64,000 nt of DNA from Xenopus tropicalis. Taxonomy: Eukaryota > Chordata > Amphibia > Anura > Pipidae. Below, in pieces: positions 36,401 through 42,875 of the stretch. The position numbers and the translations under genes were made by a program. Within the stretch, counting starts at the first letter, position 1, and each line of letters starts with the position of its first letter. Location: assembly GCF_000004195.4 (NCBI RefSeq), contig NC_030683.2, positions 2,117,935-2,181,934 on the forward strand. The letters run 5' to 3'. A model generated the notes under the pieces. That model ran no database searches. It was given only the letters and a program-made list of their open reading frames with translations, and had not been told where the DNA came from.

Positions 36401-38536
36401 AGAATCCCACCCATAGTACTGATGGGGGTCTCTGAGTGGGGAATAAGGGGTTCTGAGTGGGAAATGAGGGGCTCCGAGTGGGAAATGAGGGGCTCCGAGT
36501 GGGGAATGAGGGGCTCCGAGCGGGAAATGAGGGGCTCCGAGTGGGGAATGAGGGGTTCCGAGTGGGCAATGAGGGGTTCCGAGTGGGGAATGAGGGGTTC
36601 CGAGTGGGCAATGAGGGGCTCCGAGTGGGGAATGAGGGGTTCCGAGTGGGCAATGAGGGGCTCCGAGTGGGGAATGAGGGGTTCCGAGTGGGCAATGAGG
36701 GGCTCCGAGTGGGGAATGAGGGGCTCCGAGTGGGGAATGAGGGGCTCCGAGTGGGAAATGAGGGGCTCCGAGTGGGAAATGAGGGGCTCCGAGTGGGAAA
36801 TGAGGGGCTCCGAGTGGGGAATGAGGGGTTCCGAGTGGGGAATGAGGGGTTCCGAGTGGGCAATGAGGGGTTCCGAGTGGGGAATGAGGGGCTCCGAGTG
36901 GGCAATGAGGGGTTCTGTCCGGGAGGCCGGGAGAGAATCTGAAAGGGAAGTTTGTTGTGACACAAATAATAACCCCCAAGCAACTAGTTCTGGAGCCCAG
37001 GCCTCTCTGGGACCAAGCGCTATGGCAGCCCCAACATGCACAGTAAGGAGATGGTGGAACCAGTGCAGGGAAAAGCCATTGCTGAGCCCACATCCTGCGT
37101 CAGTTCTGTGGCCCCTCAGGGGAGTGGCACCTTGCCCCCCCAGGCACAGACGTGCACATTATGCCAGGACAGAACTTGCAGGAGGCGGGGCTTGTGCCCA
37201 GAAGGTTGGGCAGTTTTGCTCATGAGAAAACAAAGGGCCTCATTCACAACTATGACAAACGACTGCAAGGTGCCACCCATGCCAAAGGGGCAACACCCAG
37301 TATTAGGAACTAAGGGTGCCATGGTCTGTGCCAGTCTGTGGTGCCCAATGGCTTCATTCCCATCACATTAAACAGAAGAGAAATGGGTTCTGGGCGATCC
37401 CTGAGGTTTTCTTATGAAATGCCCCAGATTGTGCCCGCGGGAGGGAAACTGTATATATAAATACTGTGCCCACTCCCTGCAGTTCTGCTGCACCCAGCGG
37501 GGCAAGAGGGCCCCAAACCTGCAGAACTGCCCCTATACACTGCCCCAGCTCCCAGCCAATACCCCCAGGGTAATGTAGAGAATAGAGGGGGGGTCTCGCC
37601 CAGCAGGCGCCCCCAAATAATACATTGTGACTCTGTGCCCTCAGGCTCCTGATGAACTGCAACTCCCTGCGACCCTCCCTGGCACCCACCCCAGCGGGCA
37701 CTGTATATGGCATGGGGAATATACAAACCCTATACAGTAACAGGAGCCTACAGCTTATTAACCCTTTATAGTAATGGGGAAGCATATCCTATTCATTTAA
37801 CTCTTTATATTTATAGGAGGGCATAGCCCATCCCATTAACCCTTTATATTTATAGGAGGGAATAGCCCATCCCATTAACCCTTTATATTTATAGGAGGGC
37901 ATAGCCCATCCCATTAACCCTTTATATTTATAGGAGGGAATATTCTATCCCATTAACCCTTTATATTTATAGGAGGGAATATTCTATCCCATTAACCCTT
38001 TTATATTTATAGGAGGGCATAGCCCATCCCATTAACCCTTTATATTTATAGGAGGGCATATTCTATCCCATTAACCCTTTATATTTATAGGAGGGAATAT
38101 TCTATCCCATTAACCCTTTATATTTATAGGAGGGAATATTCTATCCCATTAACCCTTTATATTTATAGAAGGGCATAGCCCATCCCATTAACCCTTTATA
38201 TTTATAGGAGGGAATATTCTATCCCATTAACCCTTTATATTTATAGGAAGGCATATTCTATCCCATTAACCCTTCATATTTATAGGAGGGAATATTCTAT
38301 CCCATTAACCCTTAATAGGGGGCATATCCTATTCCTTTATATTTAACTCAATTACCCTTTATAGTAACAGGGGGGCATATCCCATTAACCCTTCACAGTA
38401 ACACAGGGGCATATGACGCAGGACAGCCCGATTCCCGCCTGCAGACAAGGAGCGGCCCCTCTCCCCTCACACTACCGTACTATTGCCCGGTTCTACCCCA
38501 CAGGGCTACAGACACCCCTGGGCTCACCTCAGCCAT
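9371..38536 (-). CDS. cfap58: CFAP58 (CCDC147), cilia- and flagella-associated coiled-coil protein; exons 1-15, 3' end missing
   Basis: CFAP58 is a long, almost entirely coiled-coil protein of motile cilia and the sperm flagellum; human loss causes flagellar defects and male infertility. Fifteen exons on the minus strand join to 750 codons without a stop. Joins (high to low coordinate): 38536-38528, 36182-35901, 35414-35266, 33390-33240, 31903-31709, 30267-30130, 28818-28659, 26553-26471, 24268-24077, 23822-23661, 23319-23173, 20969-20829, 20135-19912, 17639-17528, 9475-9371. Every intron is GT-AG and all phases agree. The product aligns end to end with remembered human CFAP58 (872 residues), including the landmarks LMAKCRELNAEIV, LYEAVRSDRNLYSKNL, SERDILGSQLVRRNDELALL and TRCRALEEELENP. 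About 120 C-terminal residues should lie left of position 1; I could not find them in 1-9370. Nearly every intron carries a different minisatellite. Identification is firm; boundaries are read by eye from splice sites and homology. Confidence 0.95.
9580..10220. mobile_element. MITE-like element with CTAAAGGTGSCCATA ends and internal ~200-bp repeats
   Basis: The left end CTAAAGGTGCCCATAAAC and the right end GTGTATGGCCACCTTAG are imperfect inverted repeats. Inside, a segment with GGGCACCCCCAATGGGCCTA and CAAACACGGGCAAATTTCAG occurs about two and a half times. This is a familiar dispersed repeat style in Xenopus. It lies in CFAP58 intron 14, about 100 bases from exon 15. Confidence 0.6.
10221..10845. 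other. Unassigned intronic sequence of CFAP58 intron 14
   Basis: Non-repetitive and without a supported gene. The last bases lead into the 41-bp array. Confidence 0.4.
10846..16916. repeat. 6-kb minisatellite, 41-bp unit, about 148 copies
   Basis: The unit is TTAGCTGCCCAATTACATGC followed by CCAGGACTGCATTATACCCCG. Variable positions are the end (CCCG, CCCA, CTGTG, CTGCG, CATG) and CCAGGAC/CCTGGAC/CCAGAAC. A recurrent shortened unit (CCCCATTACATGCCCGGGAC) allows blocks to be aligned. About 0.85 kb from ~11.83 kb recurs at an offset of 2639 bases, so the array has higher-order structure. It fills most of CFAP58 intron 14. Confidence 0.97.
16917..17145. repeat. Decayed edge of the 41-bp array
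   Basis: Phrases such as TCTGCATTATGCTAGGTTAG, AGTATTATACTGGGGGAGCT and GATGTTATACTGGGTCAGCT resemble the array unit with many substitutions. They look like old copies that escaped homogenisation. Confidence 0.5.
17170..17450. mobile_element. Old dispersed repeat fragment
   Basis: Contains AACCAATTAACCCGCCTGTA, TTTTGGGGTGTGGAAAG and CGACATGGGGAGAACATA, phrases of a common dispersed vertebrate repeat. Related fragments are at about 49545-49680 and 57360-57545. A poly-C run follows at 17470-17481. Confidence 0.55.
17528..17639 (-). CDS. cfap58: CFAP58 coding exon 14
   Basis: Exon of 112 bp; one base completes Arg678, then residues 679-715. The acceptor is CATTTCAG and the donor GAG|GTGAGAC. 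The product reads REVYHMQRDLLKERTRCRAL and NPMNVHRWRKLE, as in human. Confidence 0.95.
17893..19815. repeat. 35-bp minisatellite, about 55 copies, CFAP58 intron 13
   Basis: The unit is GTACTGAATAACCTGATACT followed by GGGCACTGCTGGGTA, with main variants CTCAATAACC, CTCATTATCC and CACTGAATAA. Diverged copies with ATTAATGAATAATC cluster at the right end (19560-19800). Open frames here (PSIRLFSTTQQCPV) are read-through. Confidence 0.96.
19912..20135 (-). CDS. cfap58: CFAP58 coding exon 13
   Basis: Exon of 224 bp, residues 604-677 plus two bases of Arg678. The acceptor is CCTTGCAG and the donor AAG|GTACAC. It encodes VISERDILGSQLVRRNDELA and LRREKGILTKTVANVEEL, the best conserved part of the protein. 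The donor sits about 100 bases from a 35-bp array of nearly 2 kb. Confidence 0.96.
20136..20828. other. CFAP58 intron 12, no feature seen
   Basis: Non-repetitive. A tRNA A-box-like TAGCTCAGCTGG at 20414-20425 is not followed by a good B box or acceptor stem. Confidence 0.4.
20829..20969 (-). CDS. cfap58: CFAP58 coding exon 12
   Basis: Exon of 141 bp, residues 557-603, phase 0 at both ends. The acceptor is TTGTTGCAG and the donor CAG|GTAATT. It contains AELQKMKQQSVETKQLIDNQ and EADAERLRQKKELEQ, matching human. Confidence 0.95.
20995..21115. repeat. Short tandem repeat, ~45-bp unit, 3 copies
   Basis: ACACGGCA..CATATAAAGCGCA..TCTGACTG-type phrases recur three times just upstream of exon 12 in CFAP58 intron 11. 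Confidence 0.7.
21690..21800. mobile_element. Dispersed repeat fragment with inverted GAATCC segments
   Basis: GCATTGAATCCAGGATTCGG and CTGAACCGAATCCAAATCC are inverted partners of a kind common in Xenopus MITEs. Ends and target duplication are not clear. Confidence 0.4.
21985..22750. repeat. ~57-bp minisatellite, about 12 copies, CFAP58 intron 11
   Basis: The unit contains TCTTTAGCTCCTCCTCCTTC, TCTACACACTATATAACCC and TCCTATTCTCACA. It is pyrimidine-rich on the plus strand and moderately diverged. Confidence 0.9.
22751..23172. other. Intron 11 sequence without a recognised feature
   Basis: Unassigned sequence up to the donor of exon 11, with a short poly-C run near 23145-23155. Confidence 0.4.
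23173..23319 (-). CDS. cfap58: CFAP58 coding exon 11
   Basis: Exon of 147 bp, residues 508-556, phase 0 at both ends. The acceptor is CTAAACAG and the donor AAG|GTAAGTG. The product DEITEMKRKLKIMNHQVDQL continues to QRIEKEKEALK, collinear with human. Confidence 0.96.
23320..23660. other. CFAP58 intron 10, no feature seen
   Basis: One of the few CFAP58 introns without a tandem array. A G run lies at 23380-23390. Confidence 0.5.
23661..23822 (-). CDS. cfap58: CFAP58 coding exon 10
   Basis: Exon of 162 bp, residues 454-507, phase 0 at both ends. The acceptor is CTCCCCAG and the donor CAG|GTACTG. It encodes VLQHMEDIKVREMQIFDYKK and LYEAVRSDRNLYSKNLIEAQ, among the most conserved stretches with human. 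Confidence 0.96.
24077..24268 (-). CDS. cfap58: CFAP58 coding exon 9
   Basis: Exon of 192 bp, residues 390-453, phase 0 at both ends. The acceptor is TTCTCCTAG and the donor AAG|GTAAGC. It contains LVKLHEQSKKNLEEEIQSYK and the highly conserved LEKERDRYINEASDLTQK. Confidence 0.95.
24380..26360 (+). repeat. 18-bp minisatellite, locus B, CFAP58 intron 8
   Basis: The unit is CCCTACTGTCTCCATCTTG-like, the same sequence as at 436-1250 and 58640-60290. The ends are regular, but about 24490-26110 is dense with one- and two-base indels and mixed variants (CTCTACTTACTCCATCTTG, CCACTGTCATCATCTTG). The 3' flank CCTACTGGTTCCTAAATG at 26391-26408 is shared with locus C. Confidence 0.95.
26471..26553 (-). 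CDS. cfap58: CFAP58 coding exon 8
   Basis: Short exon of 83 bp; two bases complete Glu362, then residues 363-389. The acceptor is TTGCTCTAG and the donor AAG|GTACCC. It encodes LESAKKQAEIDKKAVEELVR then ERDMLNK, aligning with human residues around EASKKQAELDRKAMDELL. Confidence 0.92.
26560..27060. other. Intron 7 sequence, no feature seen
   Basis: Non-repetitive sequence between exon 8 and the 36-bp array. Confidence 0.4.
27070..28625. repeat. 36-bp minisatellite, about 43 copies, CFAP58 intron 7
   Basis: The unit is TTGGGGCATATTGAGGCCTA followed by TGGCACACAGGGTGAT, with a TTTGGGG/TCTGGGG variant. Copies from 27230 to 27710 are irregular with many small indels. Those from 27710 to 28625 are almost identical. 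The array ends about 35 bases from the exon 7 donor. Confidence 0.96.
28659..28818 (-). CDS. cfap58: CFAP58 coding exon 7
   Basis: Exon of 160 bp, residues 309-361 plus the first base of Glu362. The acceptor is GTACTTAG and the donor AGAG|GTAACG. The product runs AKEDEVNQMRQEISKISKAR to ETLKNQITGFER. The intron begins about 35 bases before a 36-bp repeat array; frames running from this exon into the array are read-through. Confidence 0.93.
28826..29160. other. Intron 6 sequence next to exon 7
   Basis: Non-repetitive, no feature seen. Confidence 0.4.
29168..29990. repeat. ~94-bp minisatellite, about 9 copies, CFAP58 intron 6
   Basis: The unit contains AGGCTATGAGCAAACTTAGG, CTGTTCCTGCTGAATTGTGC and CCCTATGTGCCATAGTTTTA. 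Copies are highly alike, with single-base indels. Confidence 0.95.
30130..30267 (-). CDS. cfap58: CFAP58 coding exon 6
   Basis: Exon of 138 bp, residues 263-308, phase 0 at both ends. The acceptor is TTATAG and the donor AAG|GTACCG. The product ILNERVSKELEQVQMRNNKL continues as a glutamine-rich coiled coil to QQKQLELK, matching human. Confidence 0.92.
30780..31700. repeat. 34-bp minisatellite, about 27 copies, CFAP58 intron 5
   Basis: The unit is TGATGGGAGGGCAGGGTTCA followed by GCCTTTGCAGTGCA, with GGGAGATCAGGGTTTAG variants. It reaches to within ~15 bases of the exon 5 donor. Confidence 0.95.
31709..31903 (-). CDS. cfap58: CFAP58 coding exon 5
   Basis: Exon of 195 bp, residues 198-262, phase 0 at both ends. 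The acceptor is CATTGCAG and the donor AAG|GTATGC. It begins FQQEIQMRQNEASRESRKKE, nearly identical to human. The donor lies about 15 bases from the 34-bp array that fills much of the next intron. Confidence 0.95.
32050..32961. mobile_element. T2-type MITE end carrying ~237-bp tandem repeats, CFAP58 intron 4
   Basis: A ~237-bp segment starting CAACTTGCAGCGCAGCAGTA recurs at 32053, 32290, 32527 and (partial) 32768. After the last copy the sequence runs through ACATGTTTTCCCATGACAGT to GTTCCTTTAA, whose reverse complement TTAAAGGAAC fits the T2 MITE terminus. The left terminus is not clear. Tandem repeats riding on T2 MITEs are known in Xenopus. Confidence 0.65.
32962..33239. other. CFAP58 intron 4 remainder
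   Basis: Non-repetitive sequence leading to the exon 4 donor. Confidence 0.4.
33240..33390 (-). CDS. cfap58: CFAP58 coding exon 4
   Basis: Exon of 151 bp; one base completes Ser147, then residues 148-197. The acceptor is CTGTTTCAG and the donor CAG|GTTTGTG. It encodes DLLSAKEELSKERDELLAEV, a heptad-rich coiled coil collinear with human. Confidence 0.93.
33560..35265. repeat. 104-bp minisatellite containing copies of the exon 3 end and splice donor, CFAP58 intron 3
   Basis: On the minus strand each unit reads CTAGGGGCAGGGATGTCAGC, GGGGCAAGAACACAG|GTAAAT, ACGGTAACTGAGGAAC, then GCTCATTTAATGGGCATAGG. The first ~34 bases match the last bases of exon 3 and the next ~20 match the start of intron 3. 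There are about fifteen regular units from 33696 and a weaker one at 33600-33700. One unit (about 34224) has the donor changed from GT to GC. Confidence 0.95.
35266..35414 (-). CDS. cfap58: CFAP58 coding exon 3 (3' end shared with an intronic minisatellite)
   Basis: Exon of 149 bp, residues 98-146 plus two bases of Ser147. The acceptor is TTATTAG and the donor CACAG|GTAAATAC. The product runs from EIEKAWKMVDAAYEKEQRAK to KLVEQGAGMSAGQEH, matching human through the VEQG segment. The last ~34 bases and the donor are the same sequence as part of the 104-bp tandem unit in the following intron, so the true donor is the first of a long series. Confidence 0.9.
35415..35900. other. CFAP58 intron 2, no feature seen
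   Basis: A short intron (486 bp) without a tandem repeat. Confidence 0.5.
35901..36182 (-). CDS. cfap58: CFAP58 coding exon 2
   Basis: Exon of 282 bp, residues 4-97, between a CCCCCAG acceptor and a GTAAAA donor, phase 0 at both ends. It encodes the conserved N-terminal block with ALERDFQEVLQEL and KRLMAKCRELNAEIV, very close to human. Confidence 0.95.
36425..36925. repeat. 21-bp minisatellite, about 24 copies, CFAP58 intron 1
   Basis: The unit is GAATGAGGGGCTCCGAGTGG G with GGTTCCG and GGCAATG/GGAAATG variants. Because 21 is a multiple of 3 all six frames tend to stay open, giving long false frames on both strands. Confidence 0.96.
36926..37790. other. CFAP58 intron 1 sequence, no supported gene
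   Basis: GC-rich unassigned sequence. Open frames extend in from the 21-bp array without recognisable similarity. Confidence 0.4.
37790..38330. repeat. 39-bp minisatellite, about 14 copies, CFAP58 intron 1
   Basis: The unit is CCCATTAACCCTTTATATTT followed by ATAGGAGGGAATATTCTAT, alternating with GGGCATAGCCCAT. AT-rich, between the promoter and the rest of intron 1. Confidence 0.95.
38528..38536 (-). CDS. cfap58: CFAP58 coding exon 1 (start codon, Met-Ala-Glu)
   Basis: ATG GCT GAG followed at once by a GTGAGC donor, giving residues 1-3 and a phase 0 intron. Human CFAP58 also begins MAEE, and exon 2 continues with E-K, so the join reads MAEEKAEQS. The 5' untranslated region lies above 38536. 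This exon is too short for open-frame searches. Confidence 0.88.
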
Positions 38537-38660
38537 GACTGCCCCGCTCTACCACTCAGAAATGCGTCCCGCTGTCTCCTAGCAACAGTCTCTTCCACTG
38601 CACATGCGCACAGTAACCATGTGGGCTATTTGGTTACTATTGTCTGTGTGTGTGCGGCGG
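38537..38660 (-). promoter_or_regulatory. CFAP58 proximal promoter with RFX X-box-like and NRF1-like sites
   Basis: The block just above the CFAP58 start codon contains GTCTCCTAGCAAC at 38574-38586, which fits the RFX X-box GTNRCC-N-RGYAAC with one mismatch. X-boxes close to the start are a hallmark of ciliary genes. At 38599-38610 is TGCACATGCGCA, an NRF1-like palindrome with one mismatch. GTAACC at 38613-38618 and GGTTAC at 38632-38637 form another inverted pair. Function is inferred from motif and position only. Confidence 0.5.
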
Positions 38661-38850
38661 CCATATTGGTTCCTGGCAAGGAGAATGTGACGGTAACAGA
38701 GAGAAGTTCGGTTCCTGAGGCCAAATTGGGCTACTAAAGTACCGAAGTACAAACCCGCCCAGATGCAAGTTTGGGCTAGTTTTTGGAGCCTGGCGGGTTT
38801 GTAGTTTAGAAACAGCCAAAGTTTTATTCCTCTGACATTCCTATCCCAAT

Positions 38851-39002
38851 GCATGCTGGGTAATGTAGTTTGTTTCTTACTATTAGCCTGCAAGTAAGCT
38901 TAATATAAAACTACAATACCCAGCATGCAATTATAGACAGAAGCTCCCTATTCTGTTCCTCTTTGCTGAACCTGAAGCAGTAAAACTACAATAACCTGCA
39001 TG
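38851..39002. promoter_or_regulatory. Inverted pair plus third copy of an ACTACAATNCCCAGCATGC-type motif
   Basis: GCATGCTGGGTAATGTAGTT starts at 38851 and its near reverse complement AACTACAATACCCAGCATGC ends at 38928. A weaker third copy, AAACTACAATAACCTGCATG, is at 38983-39002. The motif resembles the ZNF143/SBS promoter element. The inverted arrangement could also be the two ends of a ~78-bp mobile fragment. It lies 315-470 bases upstream of the CFAP58 start codon. Confidence 0.45.
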
Positions 39003-39750
39003 GACTGGGCACAGAGAGAAACATCAGCCAGCCCAGTAACTGGAGAGGGAGCGCAGGGCAAAGGTAGTGATTATATGGTTTCAAAAGGCATATTTTCCCA
39101 TTTATACTTTTATTTTTTAAACATTTTTTTCATTGCGCATATTGGCTACTTTCAAAGTGGCTTTTGGCTGGTTTTGGGCTATTTTAGAACTGACTTTGGA
39201 TGGTTTGGAGAAATATCACAGCAATATCATTGGGCCCCTAAACTTACGCAGTTTACGTAACTTATGTGAAAACTTCCATATCAAGCAATGGCAGTGCAGA
39301 GCAGGGGCAGGTAGGTGGGAAGGGGTTAAACTTAGGGCAAACCCCACTGCCTCCCAATAAACTGACTGGCTTATTAGCACATTAATCAAAGGAACTCTTT
39401 ATATGAACGGCTTATTACAGAGGAACATCAGCTCTTTATATTGCGCACAAGGGGTGTGGCCTAAATGTTGGTACTGCCCACTTGTGTTCATGGGGGTCCC
39501 CATATAAATACCTAGTGCGGGGCCCCAAAGTTCCTGATGGCAGCCCTGGCGCTAGTGTAGTGCTCCCTCTCTGGAGGCCATAGGGTAAAGCTGCCCACAC
39601 ACTCAGAGTTTAGTTTAGTTTAGAAGATGAACCTTCAAATATTCGTAAAACTCTCATTCCTGAAATTGTAGGATAAAGCCATAAAAATAACACATGGGAG
39701 GATGTTCTGAACGTGAAATAGTTACAGGCGCCAATCGTATAAAAGTGACT
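39003..39750. other. Intergenic sequence upstream of CFAP58
   Basis: Includes loose direct repeats around GGCTACTTTCAAAGTGGCTT / GGCTATTTTAGAACTG (39140-39210). No gene seen. Confidence 0.4.
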
Positions 39751-39753
39751 TCC

Positions 39754-41312
39754 ATTGTAGGCCCCCCGAGGTCCCGACAGACCTGACTCGCTGGGGGAGA
39801 CTGACCCCTGAAACAGTGTAACACAAGGCAGCAGCCTGACAGACCTGACTCGCTGGGGGAGACTGACCCCTGAAACAGTGTAACACAAGGCAGCAGCCCG
39901 ACAGACCTGACTCGCTGGGGGAGACAGACCCCTGAAACAGTGTAACACAAGGCAGCAGCCTGACAGACCTGACTCGCTGGGGGAGACTGACCCCTGAAAC
40001 ACTGTAACACAAGGCAGCAGCCTGACAGACCTGACTCGCTGGGGAAGACTGACCCCTGAAACAGTGTAACACAAGGCAGCAGCCTGACAGACCTGACTCG
40101 CTGGGGGAGACTGACCCGTGAAAGCAGTGTAACACAAGGCAGCAGCCTGACAGACCCATCGACTACTGGGGACGATGGACCCCTGAAACAGTGGAACACA
40201 ATGGCAGCAGGCCTGACAGACCTGACTCGCTGGGGAGGGACTGACCCCTGAAACACTGTAACACAAGGCGGCGAGGCCTGACAGGCCTGACTCGCTGGGG
40301 AGAGCTGGACCCCCTGAAACACTGTAGACACCAAGTCAGGCAGCCTGAGACCTGACTCGGCTGGGGGAGATCTGACCCCTGAAACACTGTAACACAAGGC
40401 AGCAGTCCTGACAGAACCTGACGTCGCTGGGGAGACTGACCCCTGAAACAGGGTAACACTAAGGCAAGCAGCCTGACAGACCTGACTCACTGGGGAGACT
40501 GACCCCTGAACACTGTAACACAGGCAGCAAAGCCTGACAGGGCTGACTCGCTGGGGAGACCGACCCTTGAAACACTGTAACACAAGGCGCAGCCTGACAG
40601 ACCTGACTCGGCTGGGGGAGACCGACCCCTGGAACAGTTTGTAACACAAGGCAGCAGCCTGACAGACCTGACTCGCTGGGGGAGACCGACCCCTGAAACA
40701 CTGTAACACAAGGCAGCAGCCTGACAGACCTGACTCGCTGGGGGAGACCGACCCCTGAAACAGTGTAACACAAGGCAGCAGCCTGACAGACCTGACTCGC
40801 TGGGGGAGACTGACCCCTGAAACACTGTAACACAAGGCAGCAGCCTGACAGACCTGACTCGCTTGGGGAGACTGACCCCTGAAACACTGTAACACAAGGC
40901 AGCAGCCTGACAGACCTGACTCGCTGGGGGAGACTGACCCCTGAAACAGTGTAACACAAGGCAGCAGCCTGACAGACCTGACTCGCTGGGGGAGACCGAC
41001 CCCTGAAACACTGTAACACAAGGCAGCAGCCTGACAGACCTGACTCGCTGGGGGAGACTGACCCCTGAAACACTGTAACACAAGGCAGCAGCCTGACAGA
41101 CCTGACTCACTGGGGGAGACTGACCCCTGAAACAGTGTAACACAAGGCAGCAGCCTGACAGACCTGACTCACTGGGGGAGACTGACCCCTGAAACAGTGT
41201 AACACAAGGCAGCAGCCTGACAGACCTGACTCGCTGGGGGAGACCGACCCCTGAAACACTGTAACACAAGGCAGCAGCCTGACAGACCTGACTCGCTGGG
41301 GGAGACTGATCC
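39754..41312 (+). repeat. 62-bp minisatellite, left array of an inverted pair, about 25 copies
   Basis: The unit is AGCCTGACAGACCTGACTCG, CTGGGGGAGACTGACCCCTG, AAACAGTGTAACACAAGGCAGC. The ends are almost perfect, whereas about 40150-40640 has many small indels. The same unit in reverse complement forms the array at 43955-45655. Confidence 0.97.
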
Positions 41313-41319
41313 CTGACTC

Positions 41320-41670
41320 ATATACATACTGCAGGAGTCGGGCACACATGCCTATGAGCACAGTCTCTCAGACACAGACGGACAGAAATAGCGGCAAGGA
41401 AATATTTATTCTCTAGAATCCCAGGGGCCTGAACTCAGGAAGAGCCACTGACGAGCAGGAAGGGAGGGGGCTAATGTGCAGGGCAGGACATGAGAATAAA
41501 ATGGCAGAACTTTGCCACGATCTGATGTTCGGCACGGAGTTATCTCTGGCACTTCCAACTGTACAACTGCCCCAGCTCAGGGATTTCTTAAATTATAACA
41601 AAATGCTATTGGGTCATTATATCCAGATATAATGTGTCCTTCATAGTGTTTATCTACACACTCCTCTCTA
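41320..41670. other. Spacer between repeat arrays
   Basis: Non-repetitive, no open frame of note. Confidence 0.4.
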
Positions 41671-41675
41671 ACATA

Positions 41676-42245
41676 GCAGCAGTCCTGCCCTGCTTTATGG
41701 CTGAGATTCTAGCTATCTGTATAACAGAGCATTCTGTCACAGTGGCACAGATCCTATCTGATCCCCCCATTGTAAGCAGCAGTCCTGCCCTGCTTTATGG
41801 CTGAGATTCTAGCTATCTGTATAACAGAGCATTCTGTCACAGTGGCAACAGATCCTATCTGATCCCCCCATTGTAAGCAGCAGTCCTGCCCTGCTTTATG
41901 CTGAGATTCTAGCTATCTGTATAACAGAGCATTCTGTCACAGTGGCACAGATCCTATCTGATCCCCCCATTGTAAGCAGCAGTCCTGCCCTGCTTTATGG
42001 CTGAGATTCTAGCTATCTGTATAACAGAGCATTCTGTCACAGTGGCACAGATCCTATCTGATCCCCCCATTGTAAGCAGCAGTCCTGCCCTGCTTTATGG
42101 CTGAGATTCTAGCTATCTGTATAACAGAGCATTCTGTCACAGTGGCACAGATCCTATCTGATCCCCCCATTGTAAGCAGCAGTCCTGCCCTGCTTTATGG
42201 CTGAGATTCTAGCTATCTGTATAACAGAGCATTCTGTCACAGTGA
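41676..42245. repeat. ~100-bp minisatellite, 5.7 copies
   Basis: The unit runs GCAGCAGTCCTGCCCTGCTT, TATGGCTGAGATTCTAGCTA, TCTGTATAACAGAGCATTCT, then GATCCTATCTGATCCCCCCA. Copies are nearly identical, so amplification looks recent. Confidence 0.95.
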
Positions 42246-42479
42246 CACTCAGGGGAAGTCTGGAAATAGGATTTTATCTTGGAAAGAGAGTTTATAACTG
42301 GAACTGTCAGCAGCTCTCTGTCACCTCTCCCTGACAGCCCCGTGTAAAGGAAGTGACATTTCTGGAATAGTGAGAGGCCGACATTCCATGACTTACAGAG
42401 GGGCCTTAAGGGCCATGCTTTTCTAAAATGTGGCCCTGAAATCAACATTAATATAATCCTCCCTTCTGACTACAACTCC

Positions 42480-42875
42480 ATGTGAACCTTAGATATGCCA
42501 GTAAGATCACTGCAGAAATGAATATATATTAACCCTAGACATGTCAGTAAGATCACTGCAGAAATGAACTTGTGAACCCTAGACATGCCAGTAAGATCAC
42601 TGCAGAAATGAACATGTGACCACTAGGCATGCCAGTAAGATCACTGCAGAAATGAACATGTCAACCCTAGACATGCCAGTAAGATCACTACACAAATGAC
42701 CATGTGAGACCTAGACATGCCAGTAAGATCACTGCAGAAATGAACATGTGAACCCTAGACATGTCAGTAAGATCACTGCAGAAATGAACATATGATCCCT
42801 AGACATGCCAGTCCGATCACTGCAGAAATGAACAGTGAGCATATTAACCCCAGACATACCAGTAAGATCACTGCA
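42480..42875. repeat. ~44-bp minisatellite, about 9 copies
   Basis: The unit contains CATGCCAGTAAGATCACTGC followed by AGAAATGAACATGTGAACCCTAGA. The last copies diverge (CATACCAGTAAG, ATGCCATTAAG). Confidence 0.9.

Noticed and set aside
36154..37225. Open frames on both strands over the 21-bp array (GSEWGMRG, PLIPHSE)
   Set aside because: A 21-bp unit without stops is open in several frames at once; it lies in a CFAP58 intron.
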